The notes under the pieces are model-generated. The model worked only from the letters and a program-made list of their open reading frames with translations. It did no database searches and was not told where the DNA came from. Shown in pieces: positions 17,125 through 25,950 of a stretch of 47,796 nt of DNA (position 1 is its first letter; each line of letters begins with the position of its first letter). The DNA comes from an uncultured Methylococcales bacterium. Its GTDB lineage: Bacteria > Pseudomonadota > Gammaproteobacteria > Methylococcales > Methylomonadaceae. Both the position numbers and the translations under genes were made by a program. The stretch lies in contig CAIUVX010000127.1 of assembly GCA_903902705.1 (NCBI GenBank), forward strand, positions 1-47,796. Reading direction: 5' to 3'.

Positions 17125-17150
17125 AGGTTGGGGGCATTTCCCCCCAGCCT
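17125..17150. terminator. G/C-rich hairpin between converging dsbC and the cysteine-rich gene
   Basis: AGGTTGGGGG (17125-17134) pairs with CCCCCAGCCT (17141-17150), with one G-U pair, around a short loop. It lies 10 bp after the dsbC stop and downstream of the minus-strand gene at 17193. The flanks (ACAAAATTAC and TTGATAAATA) are AT-rich but lack a clean T-run. A bidirectional terminator is likely. Confidence 0.5.
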
Positions 17151-17192
17151 ACAAAATTACTCTAACGTCTCATGTTGGAGGAAATCTGCTCA

Positions 17193-17555
17193 TCAACTTT
17201 TTCCAGGTAGCATACCAACAGAACCTGGTTTAATACGTTTACAGGTCACCACTACATCTTCTAGGTGACATTCCTTTTTACTACTTTTAGCAGCAGTACA
17301 GTCTGTACAAACAGGCTTACCATTATCTTTGATTTTTTCAACGTGCCAGCCGTAGCCTTGTGATTGGCAAAAAAGTCTGCTGTATTTTTTCAAATTAAAC
17401 GGTTTGGATGCTTCGGCAATGGCTTCAGCTTCTGGCGCACAGCTCGGTGAAGCCAAAGTATTCGCCATCAGGTCTCGGTAAATATACTCCGTTGCCAGTG
17501 TACTGCCCGAAAAAAAACTCAATGCGGCTAACAGATACAGGGATTTCAATTTCAT
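17193..17555 (-). CDS. Small secreted cysteine-rich protein
   Basis: I do not recognise the family. The 120 residues begin with a signal peptide (MKLKSLYLLAALSFFSGSTLA, cleavage near residue 21). The mature part of about 99 residues has six cysteines, an even number that fits three disulfides: SPSC, LFC, PVCTDC, KEC and VTC. It has no membrane segment after the signal. Its neighbour on the other strand is the disulfide isomerase gene dsbC, so it could be a DsbC client; that is inference. It is 23 bp from the small membrane protein gene upstream on the same strand, and they probably share a transcript. Confidence 0.75.
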   Translation of the reverse strand: MKLKSLYLLAALSFFSGSTLATEYIYRDLMANTLASPSCAPEAEAIAEASKPFNLKKYSRLFCQSQGYGWHVEKIKDNGKPVCTDCTAAKSSKKECHLEDVVVTCKRIKPGSVGMLPGKS

Positions 17556-17578
17556 GATTTTCTCCTCATTATTTATTA

Positions 17579-17767
17579 TTATTTTTCTGCGCTGTCGTTC
17601 AAAACCCGAATATTCATCTGGGCATTTTCCTGCTCTACCTGTTGCTTAATAGGTGCGAATTTCTCATTTTCACTTTGTTTTATCAACAAAATAACGACGA
17701 CAATCGCCAATACAGCACCACCCACAATTAGCCAGAACCTGTCTTTTTCTTGCTCTTGTTCACTCAT
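17579..17767 (-). CDS. Small single-pass membrane protein
   Basis: The 62 residues have a charged N-terminus (MSEQEQEKDRF), one strong membrane segment (WLIVGGAVLAIVVVILLI, about residues 12-29) and a polar C-terminal tail rich in E, Q and N. No family is recognised. The likely topology is N-in, with the tail in the periplasm. It is the first gene of a two-gene unit with the secreted cysteine-rich protein. A GGTGG-type ribosome binding site precedes ATG 17767 on the minus strand. Confidence 0.7.
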   Translation of the reverse strand: MSEQEQEKDRFWLIVGGAVLAIVVVILLIKQSENEKFAPIKQQVEQENAQMNIRVLNDSAEK

Positions 17768-18048
17768 TTTCTTCCACCTTTATTATTTTAAGTTATTTAA
17801 TGGGGACTATCACTTCTACGAATAGGGTGACTCCGTACTATACGAGTAGGTCAATAATTCTGTCAATTAAATCTTAATTCTGATAATAGCGTGTTGAATT
17901 CATTGCATGGCGTGATATTTGCTCTTGTTTTAAGCACGGGCAATCAATACAGCATCCTTAAGAAAATTCTGAGATAATGCGCCTTGATAAATAATGTTTT
18001 ATAGTGCTTTTTCCTTATTCCAATTGGTATTTTCAGCAGACTCACACA

Positions 18049-19518
18049 ATGAAAGACAAAAAAAATTTTAAACCCTGTGATTTGATAATCTTTGGTGCGC
18101 TGGGTGACTTATCTCGCAGAAAGTTACTTATTTCCCTTTATCGCCTTGAAAATGCGCAACTGTGTGAGCCTGATACCCGCATTATTGGCGTGGATAGACA
18201 TGCACAGAATGATGCTCAATTTATTGAGATTGCGCACAAAAGCTTACAAGAATTTTTGAACGATAAACTTGATGAAGCTGTGTGGAAGCGATTTTCAGCC
18301 CGCTTGTCTTATTTACAAATCGACTTAACGCAGCTTGATCAATACCAAAAATTACACGCCGCATTGGATACTACTGCCAGAGTCACGGTGAATTATTTTG
18401 CGGTGTCACCCTTTTTATTCAGCAACATTTGTCAAGGCTTGGCGCAGTCTGGCATTCTGACTGAAGAATCACGCATGGTGATGGAAAAACCCATCGGTCA
18501 TGATTTGAAATCCTCCCAAGTCATTAACGATGAAGTCGCGAAAGTATTCAGCGAAAAACAAGTCTTTCGTATCGACCATTATTTGGGCAAAGAAACCGTT
18601 CTTAACCTGCTTGCGTTACGCTTTGCCAATTCCATTTTTACCACTAACTGGGATCACAACACCATCGATCATATTCAAATCACCGTCGGCGAAGAAGTAG
18701 GTATTGAAGGGCGTTGGGAATATTTTGATAAAACAGGGCAGTTGCGTGATATGTTGCAGAATCACTTGCTCCAGATTCTGACCTTTATTGCAATGGAACC
18801 TCCTGTCAATCTGGAAGCCAAAAGTATCCACAACGAAAAAATCAAAGTGTTGGAAGCCTTGCGTCCCATCACACTGGCAAATGTTGATGAAAAAACCGTA
18901 CGCGGACAATACACAGCTGGCTACATGAAAGGCAAAGCCGTTCCTGGTTATTTAGAAGAAGACGGCGCGAATACCGAAAGCACCACCGAAAGTTTTGTTG
19001 CTTTGCGCGTCGATATTGATAACTGGCGTTGGGCAGGTGTACCGTTTTATTTGCGTACTGGTAAACGCGTGACCAACAAACGCACCGAAATCGTGATTTA
19101 TTTCAAACAACTGCCCCATAATATTTTTAAAGACAGTTTCCGCGACTTGCCGCCCAACAAACTGATTATTCACCTGCAACCCAATGAAGGCGTGGAAGTG
19201 GAAATCTTAAACAAAATTCCTGGCATTGATGAACACATCAAAATCCAAAAAACCAAGCTGGATTTAAGTTTTTCCGAAACTTTCAAAAAAAGCCGTATTT
19301 TTGGCGGTTATGAAAAATTGGTATTAGAAGCCATGCGCGGCAATCCCACCCTATTTTTAAGCCGTGAAGAAATTGAACAAGCGTGGACGTGGATAGATTC
19401 CATTCAGGATGCGTGGCGACACTCAGGCGATGTCCCCAAAAACTACCCCGCTGGCACTTGGGGACCGGTGGCCTCCATTGCCTTGATTGCGCGTGATGGC
19501 AGGGCGTGGGAAGAATAG
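18049..19518 (+). CDS. zwf: Glucose-6-phosphate 1-dehydrogenase
   Basis: Oxidises glucose 6-phosphate to 6-phosphogluconolactone with NAD(P)+. The 489 residues from ATG 18049 match the E. coli length (491). Visible motifs are the nucleotide-binding IIFGALGDLSRRKL, the EKPIGHDL substrate segment, and the catalytic RIDHYLGKETVLNLL. A frame open to 18004 would add 15 residues before the normal N-terminus. There is no pgl gene beside it. It shares orientation with edd 860 bp downstream, so the two probably form the entry to the Entner-Doudoroff route, with a nuclease gene lodged between. The eda gene is not in this window. Confidence 0.97.
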   Translation: MKDKKNFKPCDLIIFGALGDLSRRKLLISLYRLENAQLCEPDTRIIGVDRHAQNDAQFIEIAHKSLQEFLNDKLDEAVWKRFSARLSYLQIDLTQLDQYQKLHAALDTTARVTVNYFAVSPFLFSNICQGLAQSGILTEESRMVMEKPIGHDLKSSQVINDEVAKVFSEKQVFRIDHYLGKETVLNLLALRFANSIFTTNWDHNTIDHIQITVGEEVGIEGRWEYFDKTGQLRDMLQNHLLQILTFIAMEPPVNLEAKSIHNEKIKVLEALRPITLANVDEKTVRGQYTAGYMKGKAVPGYLEEDGANTESTTESFVALRVDIDNWRWAGVPFYLRTGKRVTNKRTEIVIYFKQLPHNIFKDSFRDLPPNKLIIHLQPNEGVEVEILNKIPGIDEHIKIQKTKLDLSFSETFKKSRIFGGYEKLVLEAMRGNPTLFLSREEIEQAWTWIDSIQDAWRHSGDVPKNYPAGTWGPVASIALIARDGRAWEE

Positions 19519-19578
19519 ATTTTCTTGAGCTTTTTACATAGATTGGGCTGATTAGCATCAATAAAAGGAGGTTAAATT

Positions 19579-20310
19579 ATGGAACAGAAATTTCGAGAAT
19601 GGCTAATTCAACGCGGTAATTCTGGGGCAGCGACTAGCTACCCTAAGGCTATTTATCAAATCTCAGAACATTATTCTAAAGAAACAGGTAATAACATAAA
19701 CATCTATTCAGTCATAGATCAAAATTTGATTAGTCAGATAGCGCACGATTACAAGCAATCAGGTAGATTTTCGGCATTCGGATATGAACAACGTGCAAGA
19801 TTTAGAAATGCGATTGCGAGATACTCTGAATTTTTTGTACAACAGCCACACTCTGAATTTCAGAGTGTGGCTACTGAACCACCATCAAATCCAATAGATG
19901 AGTCGCTTGAAACACAAATAGCAGTTGGAAACAATTTTGCATACGAAAGAGATTTGCAAACATCTTTGTGCGCTCAAATTTCTGAACTGTTTCCAAATCA
20001 CAAAATTTTTGGCAATAATTCATCAGGAATAGAATATTCCATTGGTGGAAGAAGAATTGATGTTTTATTGGAAAGCAAAGACGGTGAAGAATTACTTGCT
20101 GTTGAGCTTAAATCTGGCGTTGCTGATTTTAAAGTATTCGGTCAGATTTCAATGTATATCGGCTTACTTATGGAGCGATTTCCAGACAAAAAAATCGGTG
20201 GTGTTATTATTGCGGGAGCTATTGATTCTAGTCTCAAGCAAGCGTGTTCAATTACCAACCGTATAACACTGAAAATTTACAGAATGTCCCTAGAATTAGA
20301 TGATGTCTAA
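19579..20310 (+). CDS. NucS/DUF91-like PD-(D/E)XK nuclease
   Basis: The C-terminal half (about residues 118-240) has the nuclease core typical of the NucS/DUF91 group: IGGRRIDVLL (D161), then LLAVELKSG (E176, K178) and FGQISMYIG (Q189). The N-terminal 85 residues (REWLIQRGNSGAATSYPKAI) are helical and look like a small DNA-binding module, as seen in some restriction-like proteins. A perfect 13-bp palindrome encodes the linker at about residues 89-98. The Shine-Dalgarno AAAGGAGG is near perfect. The gene sits alone between zwf and edd, so I take it as a late insertion. Whether it serves defence or repair cannot be told. Confidence 0.75.
   Translation: MEQKFREWLIQRGNSGAATSYPKAIYQISEHYSKETGNNINIYSVIDQNLISQIAHDYKQSGRFSAFGYEQRARFRNAIARYSEFFVQQPHSEFQSVATEPPSNPIDESLETQIAVGNNFAYERDLQTSLCAQISELFPNHKIFGNNSSGIEYSIGGRRIDVLLESKDGEELLAVELKSGVADFKVFGQISMYIGLLMERFPDKKIGGVIIAGAIDSSLKQACSITNRITLKIYRMSLELDDV
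19844..19872. repeat. Perfect palindrome inside the NucS-like gene
   Basis: AGCCACACTCTGA (19844-19856) and TCAGAGTGTGGCT (19860-19872) are exact complements around ATT. Its 29 bases are coding and fall in the linker between the N-terminal region and the nuclease domain. The shape and size resemble the palindromic repeats in the gaps of this window, but I saw no second copy. Confidence 0.8.
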
Positions 20311-20375
20311 TTTTTCTCGTTTCCGCGTGGGAACAGGAACTAGCGTAACCAAACATTATATAAATAGAGAAAACT

Positions 20376-22196
20376 ATGCACCCCACTATAGAAAAAGTAA
20401 CCAACGAAATCATCGAACGTAGTCACCCAACGCGTTCCGCTTATTTAAAATACATTGATGGCATTGCCAAAAAAGACCCGATTCGTTCAGGCATGGGTTG
20501 TGGCAACTTAGCCCACGGTTTTGCAGCGTGTAGCGCGACGGAAAAAGCTGATTTAACAGGTAATCAAAAAGCCAATATCGCTATTATCACTTCTTATAAT
20601 GATATGTTATCGGCGCATCAACCTTATAAAGACGCACCCGATTTAATTAAAGCTGCGATTCGTGAAGCGGGTGGTGTTGCACAGGTTGCAGGTGGCGTAC
20701 CTGCGATGTGTGACGGTATTACTCAAGGTCAAGCGGGCATGGAATTGTCGTTATTCAGTCGTGACTTAATCGCGATGGCAACTGCGATTGGCATGAGCCA
20801 CAATATGTTTGATGGCGCACTCTATTTGGGTGTGTGCGACAAAATTGTTCCTGGTCTATTAATTGGCGCGTTAAGTTTTGGACATTTACCCGCGATTTTT
20901 ATTCCCGCAGGCCCCATGCCTAGTGGTATCACTAACAAAGAAAAAGCCCGCGCCCGTCAAGATTATGCCGTCGGCAAAATTGGACGCGCAGAATTATTAG
21001 CCGCTGAATCAGCCTCGTATCACAGTGCAGGAACCTGTACCTTCTATGGCACAGCAAACAGCAACCAAATGATGATGGAAATGATGGGCTTGCATCTTCC
21101 TGGCAGTTCTTTCATTAATCCTTACACGCCATTGCGTGATGAACTCACCAAAGCCGCCGCTAAACAAGTGTTAAAATTTACTGCCTTGGGTGACGACTAT
21201 CGTCCAATCGCGCACATGATTTCTGAAAAAGCGATTGTCAATGCCGTCATTGGTTTACTCGCTACGGGCGGTTCAACCAATCACACTATGCACTTAATCG
21301 CTATCGCACGCGCTTCGGGCATTGTGTTGAACTGGGATGATTTTGATAACTTGTCTAAAGTCATTCCCCAATTAGCAAAAATTTATCCCAATGGTCCAGC
21401 GGACGTAAATCATTTTCAAGCCGCAGGCGGTTTGGGCGTGTTAATTACTGAACTGTTAAAACACGGTCTATTGCATCAAGATATTTTGACGGTCGCCGAT
21501 GAGCGCGGTATGGCAAGCTACAGCCAAGAACCTAAACTCATTGGTGATAAATTAGTTTGGGAAGCTGTGCCTACTGTTTCTTTAGATCCTGAAGTGCTGA
21601 GCAGTGTAGAAAAACCCTTTGCCTCAGGCGGTGGTTTACACGTCATGCACGGTAATTTAGGACGCGGTATCTCTAAATTATCCGCTGTTTCAGAAGATCA
21701 TCAAATTGTTAAAGCTCCTGCGATTGTATTTGATGACCAAGAAGATATGCTTGCCGCTTTTAAACGCGGTGAATTAGAAAAAGATTTTATCGCGGTGATT
21801 CGTTTTCAAGGGCCGCGTGCTAACGGTATGCCTGAGCTGCACAAACTCACGCCGCCATTAGGTGTGTTACAAGACAAAGGTTTTAAAGTCGCGCTAGTCA
21901 CAGATGGTCGTATGTCAGGCGCGTCAGGTAAAGTGCCTTCCGTGATTCATCTTTGCCCCGAATGTGAAATGGGCGGCCCGTTAGCTAAAGTTTTGAACGG
22001 TGATGTGATTTCTTTGAATCTACAAACAGGTGACATTAACGTGCTAGTCGATGACGCTGAATTTAATGCGCGTGTGCCATTGCCTAATTCTGCTAAAAAT
22101 CACCATTACGGTATGGGACGCGAAATGTTTGGCGGTTTCCGTTTAGGAGCATCTTCGGCGGAGACTGGGGCTAGTAATTTGTTTGCGGTGGATTAG
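20376..22196 (+). CDS. edd: 6-phosphogluconate dehydratase
   Basis: Dehydrates 6-phosphogluconate to 2-keto-3-deoxy-6-phosphogluconate, the key step of the Entner-Doudoroff pathway. The 606 residues match the IlvD/Edd family: an [17 protein letters not shown] start, [53 protein letters not shown] and [17 protein letters not shown]. The conserved cysteines in the first, second and third motifs are expected to bind the iron-sulfur cluster. The long C-terminus with [10 protein letters not shown] identifies Edd rather than IlvD. A fragment of the GTTCCCACG-type repeat lies just before it. Confidence 0.97.
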   Translation: MHPTIEKVTNEIIERSHPTRSAYLKYIDGIAKKDPIRSGMGCGNLAHGFAACSATEKADLTGNQKANIAIITSYNDMLSAHQPYKDAPDLIKAAIREAGGVAQVAGGVPAMCDGITQGQAGMELSLFSRDLIAMATAIGMSHNMFDGALYLGVCDKIVPGLLIGALSFGHLPAIFIPAGPMPSGITNKEKARARQDYAVGKIGRAELLAAESASYHSAGTCTFYGTANSNQMMMEMMGLHLPGSSFINPYTPLRDELTKAAAKQVLKFTALGDDYRPIAHMISEKAIVNAVIGLLATGGSTNHTMHLIAIARASGIVLNWDDFDNLSKVIPQLAKIYPNGPADVNHFQAAGGLGVLITELLKHGLLHQDILTVADERGMASYSQEPKLIGDKLVWEAVPTVSLDPEVLSSVEKPFASGGGLHVMHGNLGRGISKLSAVSEDHQIVKAPAIVFDDQEDMLAAFKRGELEKDFIAVIRFQGPRANGMPELHKLTPPLGVLQDKGFKVALVTDGRMSGASGKVPSVIHLCPECEMGGPLAKVLNGDVISLNLQTGDINVLVDDAEFNARVPLPNSAKNHHYGMGREMFGGFRLGASSAETGASNLFAVD

Positions 22197-22222
22197 TCAT
22201 ATCGTTTTCACGCTAGAGAGTA

Positions 22223-22250
22223 TTATTCCCACGTTCCAACGTGGGAATAA
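22223..22250. terminator. Hairpin after edd (TTATTCCCACGTT repeat)
   Basis: TTATTCCCACGTT and AACGTGGGAATAA are perfect 13-bp arms around CC. The hairpin is 27 bp after the edd stop and is followed by ATCCATTTTT. It lies between converging edd and mnmA. A degraded relative (TTTCCGCGTGGGAA) is seen before edd at about 20319-20332. It may end edd transcription or be a dispersed repeat. Confidence 0.55.
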
Positions 22251-22331
22251 ATCCATTTTTGAGTACAGAATGTAGATGTGTTCAACACAATATTCCTAAG
22301 CTTCACCACACAATAAATTCTGTACTAACGC

Positions 22332-23423
22332 TCACTCATTGGCTTTCGATTCAATAATCCCCCCGCCTAAACACACTTCCCCCTGATAAAAAACTACCGA
22401 CTGCCCAGGTGTAATTGCCCGTTGTGGCTGGTCAAAAGTCGCTTTGCAACGTCCATCATTCAAAGGTTCGACAAAACAGGCTTGATCGGCTTGACGGTAG
22501 CGGGTTTTTGCCATGCAGCGTAATGGATTGGTTAAGGGTTTATTGCTACACCAATCCAATTGGCTGGCGATTAATGTGTTATGTAGCATCAGCGGGTGGT
22601 CGTGTCCTTGTCCGACTATCAAAATATTATTGTCCAAATCTTTATCCAGTACATACCACGGTTCATCGGGTGCATCTTTAACACCACCAATACCTAAACC
22701 TTGGCGTTGCCCGAAGGTGTAATACATTAAACCTGAATGCTTGCCGATGAGTTGACCTTCGGGTGTACGCATTTCACCTGCGTGGGTGGGCAAATAGCGT
22801 TGTAAAAATTCGGTGAATTTACGTTCACCAATAAAACAAATTCCTGTGCTGTCTTTTTTTCGAGCATTACTAAAGCCTGCTTTTTCAGCCAAAGTGCGAA
22901 TTTCGGGTTTATGTAGATGACCAATAGGAAACAGGGTTTTCGATAACGCTTTTTGCCCTAGGGTATACAAAAAATAACTCTGTTCTTTATTAGGGTCTAA
23001 GCCTTTTAATAAAAAATACTCGCCGTCTTTTTCGGCTACGCGGGCGTAGTGACCTGTGGCAATATAATCCGCATTTAGGTCTTCAATCGCATAATTTAAA
23101 AAGGCTTTAAATTTAACGTGTTTATTGCACAAAATATCTGGATTGGGTGTGCGTCCTGCTTTAAATTCTGACAAAAATACTTCAAATACTTCATCCCAAT
23201 ATTCAGCGGCAAAGTTGACGGTTTTTAAGGGAATGCCTAGTTTGTCACACACTTGTTGCGCATCAGCGAGGTCTTCCATCGCAGTGCAGTATTCTGTGCC
23301 GTCATCTTCTTCCCAGTTTTTCATAAATAAACCAGTGACTTGATGACCTTGTTCTAAGAGTTGCAACGCCGTGACCGATGAATCAACACCGCCCGACATT
23401 CCGACAATGATGTGCTTACTCAT
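22332..23423 (-). CDS. mnmA: tRNA-specific 2-thiouridylase
   Basis: Installs sulfur at C2 of U34 in tRNAs for Lys, Glu and Gln, taking sulfur from the Tus relay. The 363 residues have the PP-loop [18 protein letters not shown] at the N-terminus, the [15 protein letters not shown] segment with the first catalytic Cys, the TGHYAR motif and the second Cys in [14 protein letters not shown]. The family C-terminal beta-barrel ends with [19 protein letters not shown]. The start overlaps the stop of nudJ by eight bases, as in the enterobacterial nudJ-mnmA pair, which suggests one transcript. Confidence 0.98.
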   Translation of the reverse strand: MSKHIIVGMSGGVDSSVTALQLLEQGHQVTGLFMKNWEEDDGTEYCTAMEDLADAQQVCDKLGIPLKTVNFAAEYWDEVFEVFLSEFKAGRTPNPDILCNKHVKFKAFLNYAIEDLNADYIATGHYARVAEKDGEYFLLKGLDPNKEQSYFLYTLGQKALSKTLFPIGHLHKPEIRTLAEKAGFSNARKKDSTGICFIGERKFTEFLQRYLPTHAGEMRTPEGQLIGKHSGLMYYTFGQRQGLGIGGVKDAPDEPWYVLDKDLDNNILIVGQGHDHPLMLHNTLIASQLDWCSNKPLTNPLRCMAKTRYRQADQACFVEPLNDGRCKATFDQPQRAITPGQSVVFYQGEVCLGGGIIESKANE

Positions 23424-23871
23424 AATCTAAAAATGATTTCAATAAAGATAAAGGATAACGCTGTCCGTTGAAATATTCATCAACGCTTAGTAAGACTAAA
23501 GGGCTACGCAAACGATGTGACTCAGCGGCAATTTCATCACGGCTTAGCCAGTGTGTTGCCACAATACCGTCATCTAAAATTTTATCCGCTTCATGACTGT
23601 GACATTGCCCCGCAAAACACAGGCGCAAAAAGGTAGGATGTTTGGGGTCTTTTCGCCACAATTGAATAGCAACTAAATATTCAGGCTCAAATTGCCAAGC
23701 GGTTTCTTCGTAAACTTCACGTTTAACGGCGGTGATGAAATCTTCGTTAGGATCAAGATGTCCAGCAGGTTGATTAAATTGCAAGCCGCTAGGTGTATGT
23801 TCTTCAACGAATAAAAAACGCTGATCGCGTTCGATAACAGCGGCGACAGTAACGTGAGGTTTCCAGACCAT
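23416..23871 (-). CDS. nudJ: Nudix hydrolase, NudJ type
   Basis: The 151 residues begin [20 protein letters not shown] as in NudJ, a phosphatase of nucleoside tri- and diphosphates that also acts on thiamin pyrimidine diphosphate. The Nudix box runs from G37 to about F61 with E43, R51, E52, E55 and E56 present. At the position of the last glycine (EExGU) there is alanine (EETAW). The neighbour mnmA confirms the assignment, since nudJ-mnmA is a conserved pair. Confidence 0.9.
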   Translation of the reverse strand: MVWKPHVTVAAVIERDQRFLFVEEHTPSGLQFNQPAGHLDPNEDFITAVKREVYEETAWQFEPEYLVAIQLWRKDPKHPTFLRLCFAGQCHSHEADKILDDGIVATHWLSRDEIAAESHRLRSPLVLLSVDEYFNGQRYPLSLLKSFLDYE

Positions 23872-23900
23872 GAATGATTCCTGCGGTCAAAAGAGTGCAT

Positions 23901-24381
23901 TTTACTTGATTTAGTCGGTATCTGTTGGCAAAGATTTATTTTACTTAGGGCAAACGCATTTGATTTTTTAAATTATTGTAGAATCAATTGGTTATATTTA
24001 AAAGCCAATTTATTTTGGCTTTTTTATGGTAACTTCTCATTAATCACAGGTAATTTAAAAAACTCGTTCATAATAAATACATGAATACGCCAAAGCCACT
24101 ATTACCGACTAAATGATAGGCTTTTTGCCAAACATGAAATTCCACCTTTAGCGGATTTGATTCCCGCTAGTGCCTGCCTGTAGGTATTGAGAAGTTACAG
24201 ATAGAGGGTGTAACGTGTTGAAAATTGTGTAACTGGAGTGCAAACCTAGATTTGTACTCCACCATAAAAAACATATTTCGGTATGGGCTGCCTAAATTGT
24301 GCTTTACCGAGCAAAACTTGCATTGATGGCTAAACCGCGTTAATTAGCATTATTTAGTGTTGGACAAAGGTGAGCTTCAAG
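23901..24381. other. 480-bp stretch without a supported gene
   Basis: It contains a terminator-like hairpin (24001-24025) and a possible relic. One plus-strand frame at about 24111-24175 reads DRLFAKHEIPPLADLIPASA with no start and a stop right after. That looks like a piece of a lost gene, but I cannot name it. A GGAGTGCAAACC-to-GTACTCC imperfect palindrome lies at about 24235-24262. Nothing else stands out. Confidence 0.5.
24001..24025 (+). terminator. Terminator-like hairpin upstream of nudJ
   Basis: AAAGCCAA (24001-24008) pairs with TTGGCTTT (24015-24022) around TTTATT, followed by more T on the plus strand. The reverse strand also carries an A/T tail, so it could serve the DUF4189 gene on the minus strand. 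No plus-strand gene precedes it. A short untranslated RNA ending here is possible. Confidence 0.45.
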
Positions 24382-24753
24382 TTACTGTGCGTTACAACTC
24401 CATGCCAGAACCTGACAGCTAGTCCCACCACGCGAGGCGCATTCTTCCAATGCTCTGTCCTGCGCTCCATTGCCAGACGATGATGTTCCCCATGCCCATA
24501 CGGTAGAGCCTGCCGCTTGATCGGTTGCATACGCACCACAACCACTGTCAAAATTAAGAACCACTTTGCAACCAGAGCCACATTGACTCAATGCCTCTAT
24601 GTTAGCCTCTCTTCGGTTTGGATAATCATGTGAAAAGCCATATTGAGAGGCGTATTTATCGCTAATCGCTATCGCCCCAGCCGCCATCGCTTGTGTTCCG
24701 ATAGCGGCGAGTATTAAAGCAAAAACGAGTTTACTAGGTAATTTGTGAATCAT
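24382..24753 (-). CDS. Secreted DUF4189 protein
   Basis: After a signal peptide (MIHKLPSKLVFALILAAIG, cleavage near AMA) the mature part of about 95 residues shows the DUF4189 pattern: AIAISDKYASQYGFSHDYPN, REANIEALSQCGSGCKVVLN, then CGAYATD and ALEECASRGGTSCQVLAWSC. The cysteines (CGSGC, CGAY, EEC, SC, SC) suggest disulfides in the periplasm. Function of the family is unknown. The frame is open six codons further up, but the AAGGAG Shine-Dalgarno lies inside that part, eight bases before the ATG at 24753, so 24753 is the real start. No partner gene is adjacent. Confidence 0.85.
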   Translation of the reverse strand: MIHKLPSKLVFALILAAIGTQAMAAGAIAISDKYASQYGFSHDYPNRREANIEALSQCGSGCKVVLNFDSGCGAYATDQAAGSTVWAWGTSSSGNGAQDRALEECASRGGTSCQVLAWSCNAQ

Positions 24754-24846
24754 TTTATTGCTCCTTAACATAATCCCGCACTTGAAATGGAAAGACTGGT
24801 CGCGGGGCTAACTCAATCTAACTGGTTTGTAGAGCTTAGCGTAAGA

Positions 24847-25950
24847 TTATGTCTTACTGTGTTCAGCATAAGCCACTTGTCGTGTAAGTCGCGTTACATC
24901 ACCACCTATTCTATCGAGCTTATTAGCGGAATCTTTCTTTTTTAGACAATTAAGTAAATCAATCAAACTATTGCCCACTGCATGGGCTAAATTCACAGGG
25001 ACTGCATTACCAATTTGTTTGTATTGTGCTGACATTGACCCCATAAATTGCCAATCATCTGGAAAAGTTTGTATGCGAGCATATTCACGCACGGTTAAAG
25101 GTCGGGTTTCATCGGGGTGACAACGTTCGGTTTGATTTTGAGCAGGGGCGCAAGTCAGTGTTAAACTCGCTTCATCCCACGACAAACGCCGTGCCATTCC
25201 TGTTTTACCTCCGCCTAGAAAATAGCTTTTTTTCATATATTCGCGTTGTATCGCTTCAGGCAAATGTCGCCAACAACCACCCGCAGGTACTAAATCTAAC
25301 ACCGCTTTCTTTTTCGGCGGATACAGTTGCCCAAACGATTTTGGCACATCACAATCATATAACTCCCCTGCTTTTAATCCATCTCGCAAAGTCATCACGC
25401 GTTCATGGTGTTTAGGAAAGGTGAAAGCGGCTTTATTGGCTAAATCATTACGCACACCCACTAAAAACAAGCGTTCACGTTTTTGGGGTACGCGATAATA
25501 CATTGCTTTTAAAACCGATGAGCCAACTAAGGTATAGCCTAAATCGGCAATCACATTTTTAATGGTTGCCAAGGTACGACCGCCATCATGACTCAACAAG
25601 CCGCGTACATTTTCAGCTAAAAAAACGGCAGGCTGAATTTGACCAATCGCTCTGGCAAATTCAAAAAACAATGTACCACGCACATCATCAAAACCGCCTT
25701 GCTTACCCGCATAAGAAAATGATTGGCAGGGAAAACCGCCTGAGACAAAATCAATTTTGTAGCGATAGGGCGTAAAGTCTAGGTGTTCAATACCACCTTC
25801 AACAATATTCCACTGTGGACGGTTATGGCGCAACGTTGCACACGCTTGTTTATCAATTTCGTTGAGTAATACCGCGTTAAACCCTGCTTTTTCCAAGCCC
25901 AAGGCGAGACCACCCGCGCCTGCAAATAATTCAATTGAACTAAAACTCAT
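24847..25950 (-). CDS. DNA cytosine-5 methyltransferase of a type II system
   Basis: The 367 residues show the m5C methyltransferase motifs in order: I (IELFAGAGGLALGLEKAGF), IV with catalytic Cys (GGFPCQSFSYAGKQ, C75), VI (AENVRG, E113-N114-V115), VIII (QKRER, about 156-160), IX (RPLTVREYARIQTFP) and X (QIGNAVPVNLA). The target-recognition region between VIII and IX is about 100 residues. Its start overlaps the stop of the restriction gene by four bases (ATGA). Because that nuclease looks like Eco47II, the expected site is GGNCC; that is inference. Confidence 0.93.
   Translation of the reverse strand: MSFSSIELFAGAGGLALGLEKAGFNAVLLNEIDKQACATLRHNRPQWNIVEGGIEHLDFTPYRYKIDFVSGGFPCQSFSYAGKQGGFDDVRGTLFFEFARAIGQIQPAVFLAENVRGLLSHDGGRTLATIKNVIADLGYTLVGSSVLKAMYYRVPQKRERLFLVGVRNDLANKAAFTFPKHHERVMTLRDGLKAGELYDCDVPKSFGQLYPPKKKAVLDLVPAGGCWRHLPEAIQREYMKKSYFLGGGKTGMARRLSWDEASLTLTCAPAQNQTERCHPDETRPLTVREYARIQTFPDDWQFMGSMSAQYKQIGNAVPVNLAHAVGNSLIDLLNCLKKKDSANKLDRIGGDVTRLTRQVAYAEHSKT

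Noticed and set aside
24111-24175. Possible gene fragment reading DRLFAKHEIPPLADLIPASA
   Set aside because: The stretch is short, without start and without a family I can name; kept only as a note in the gene-free region.
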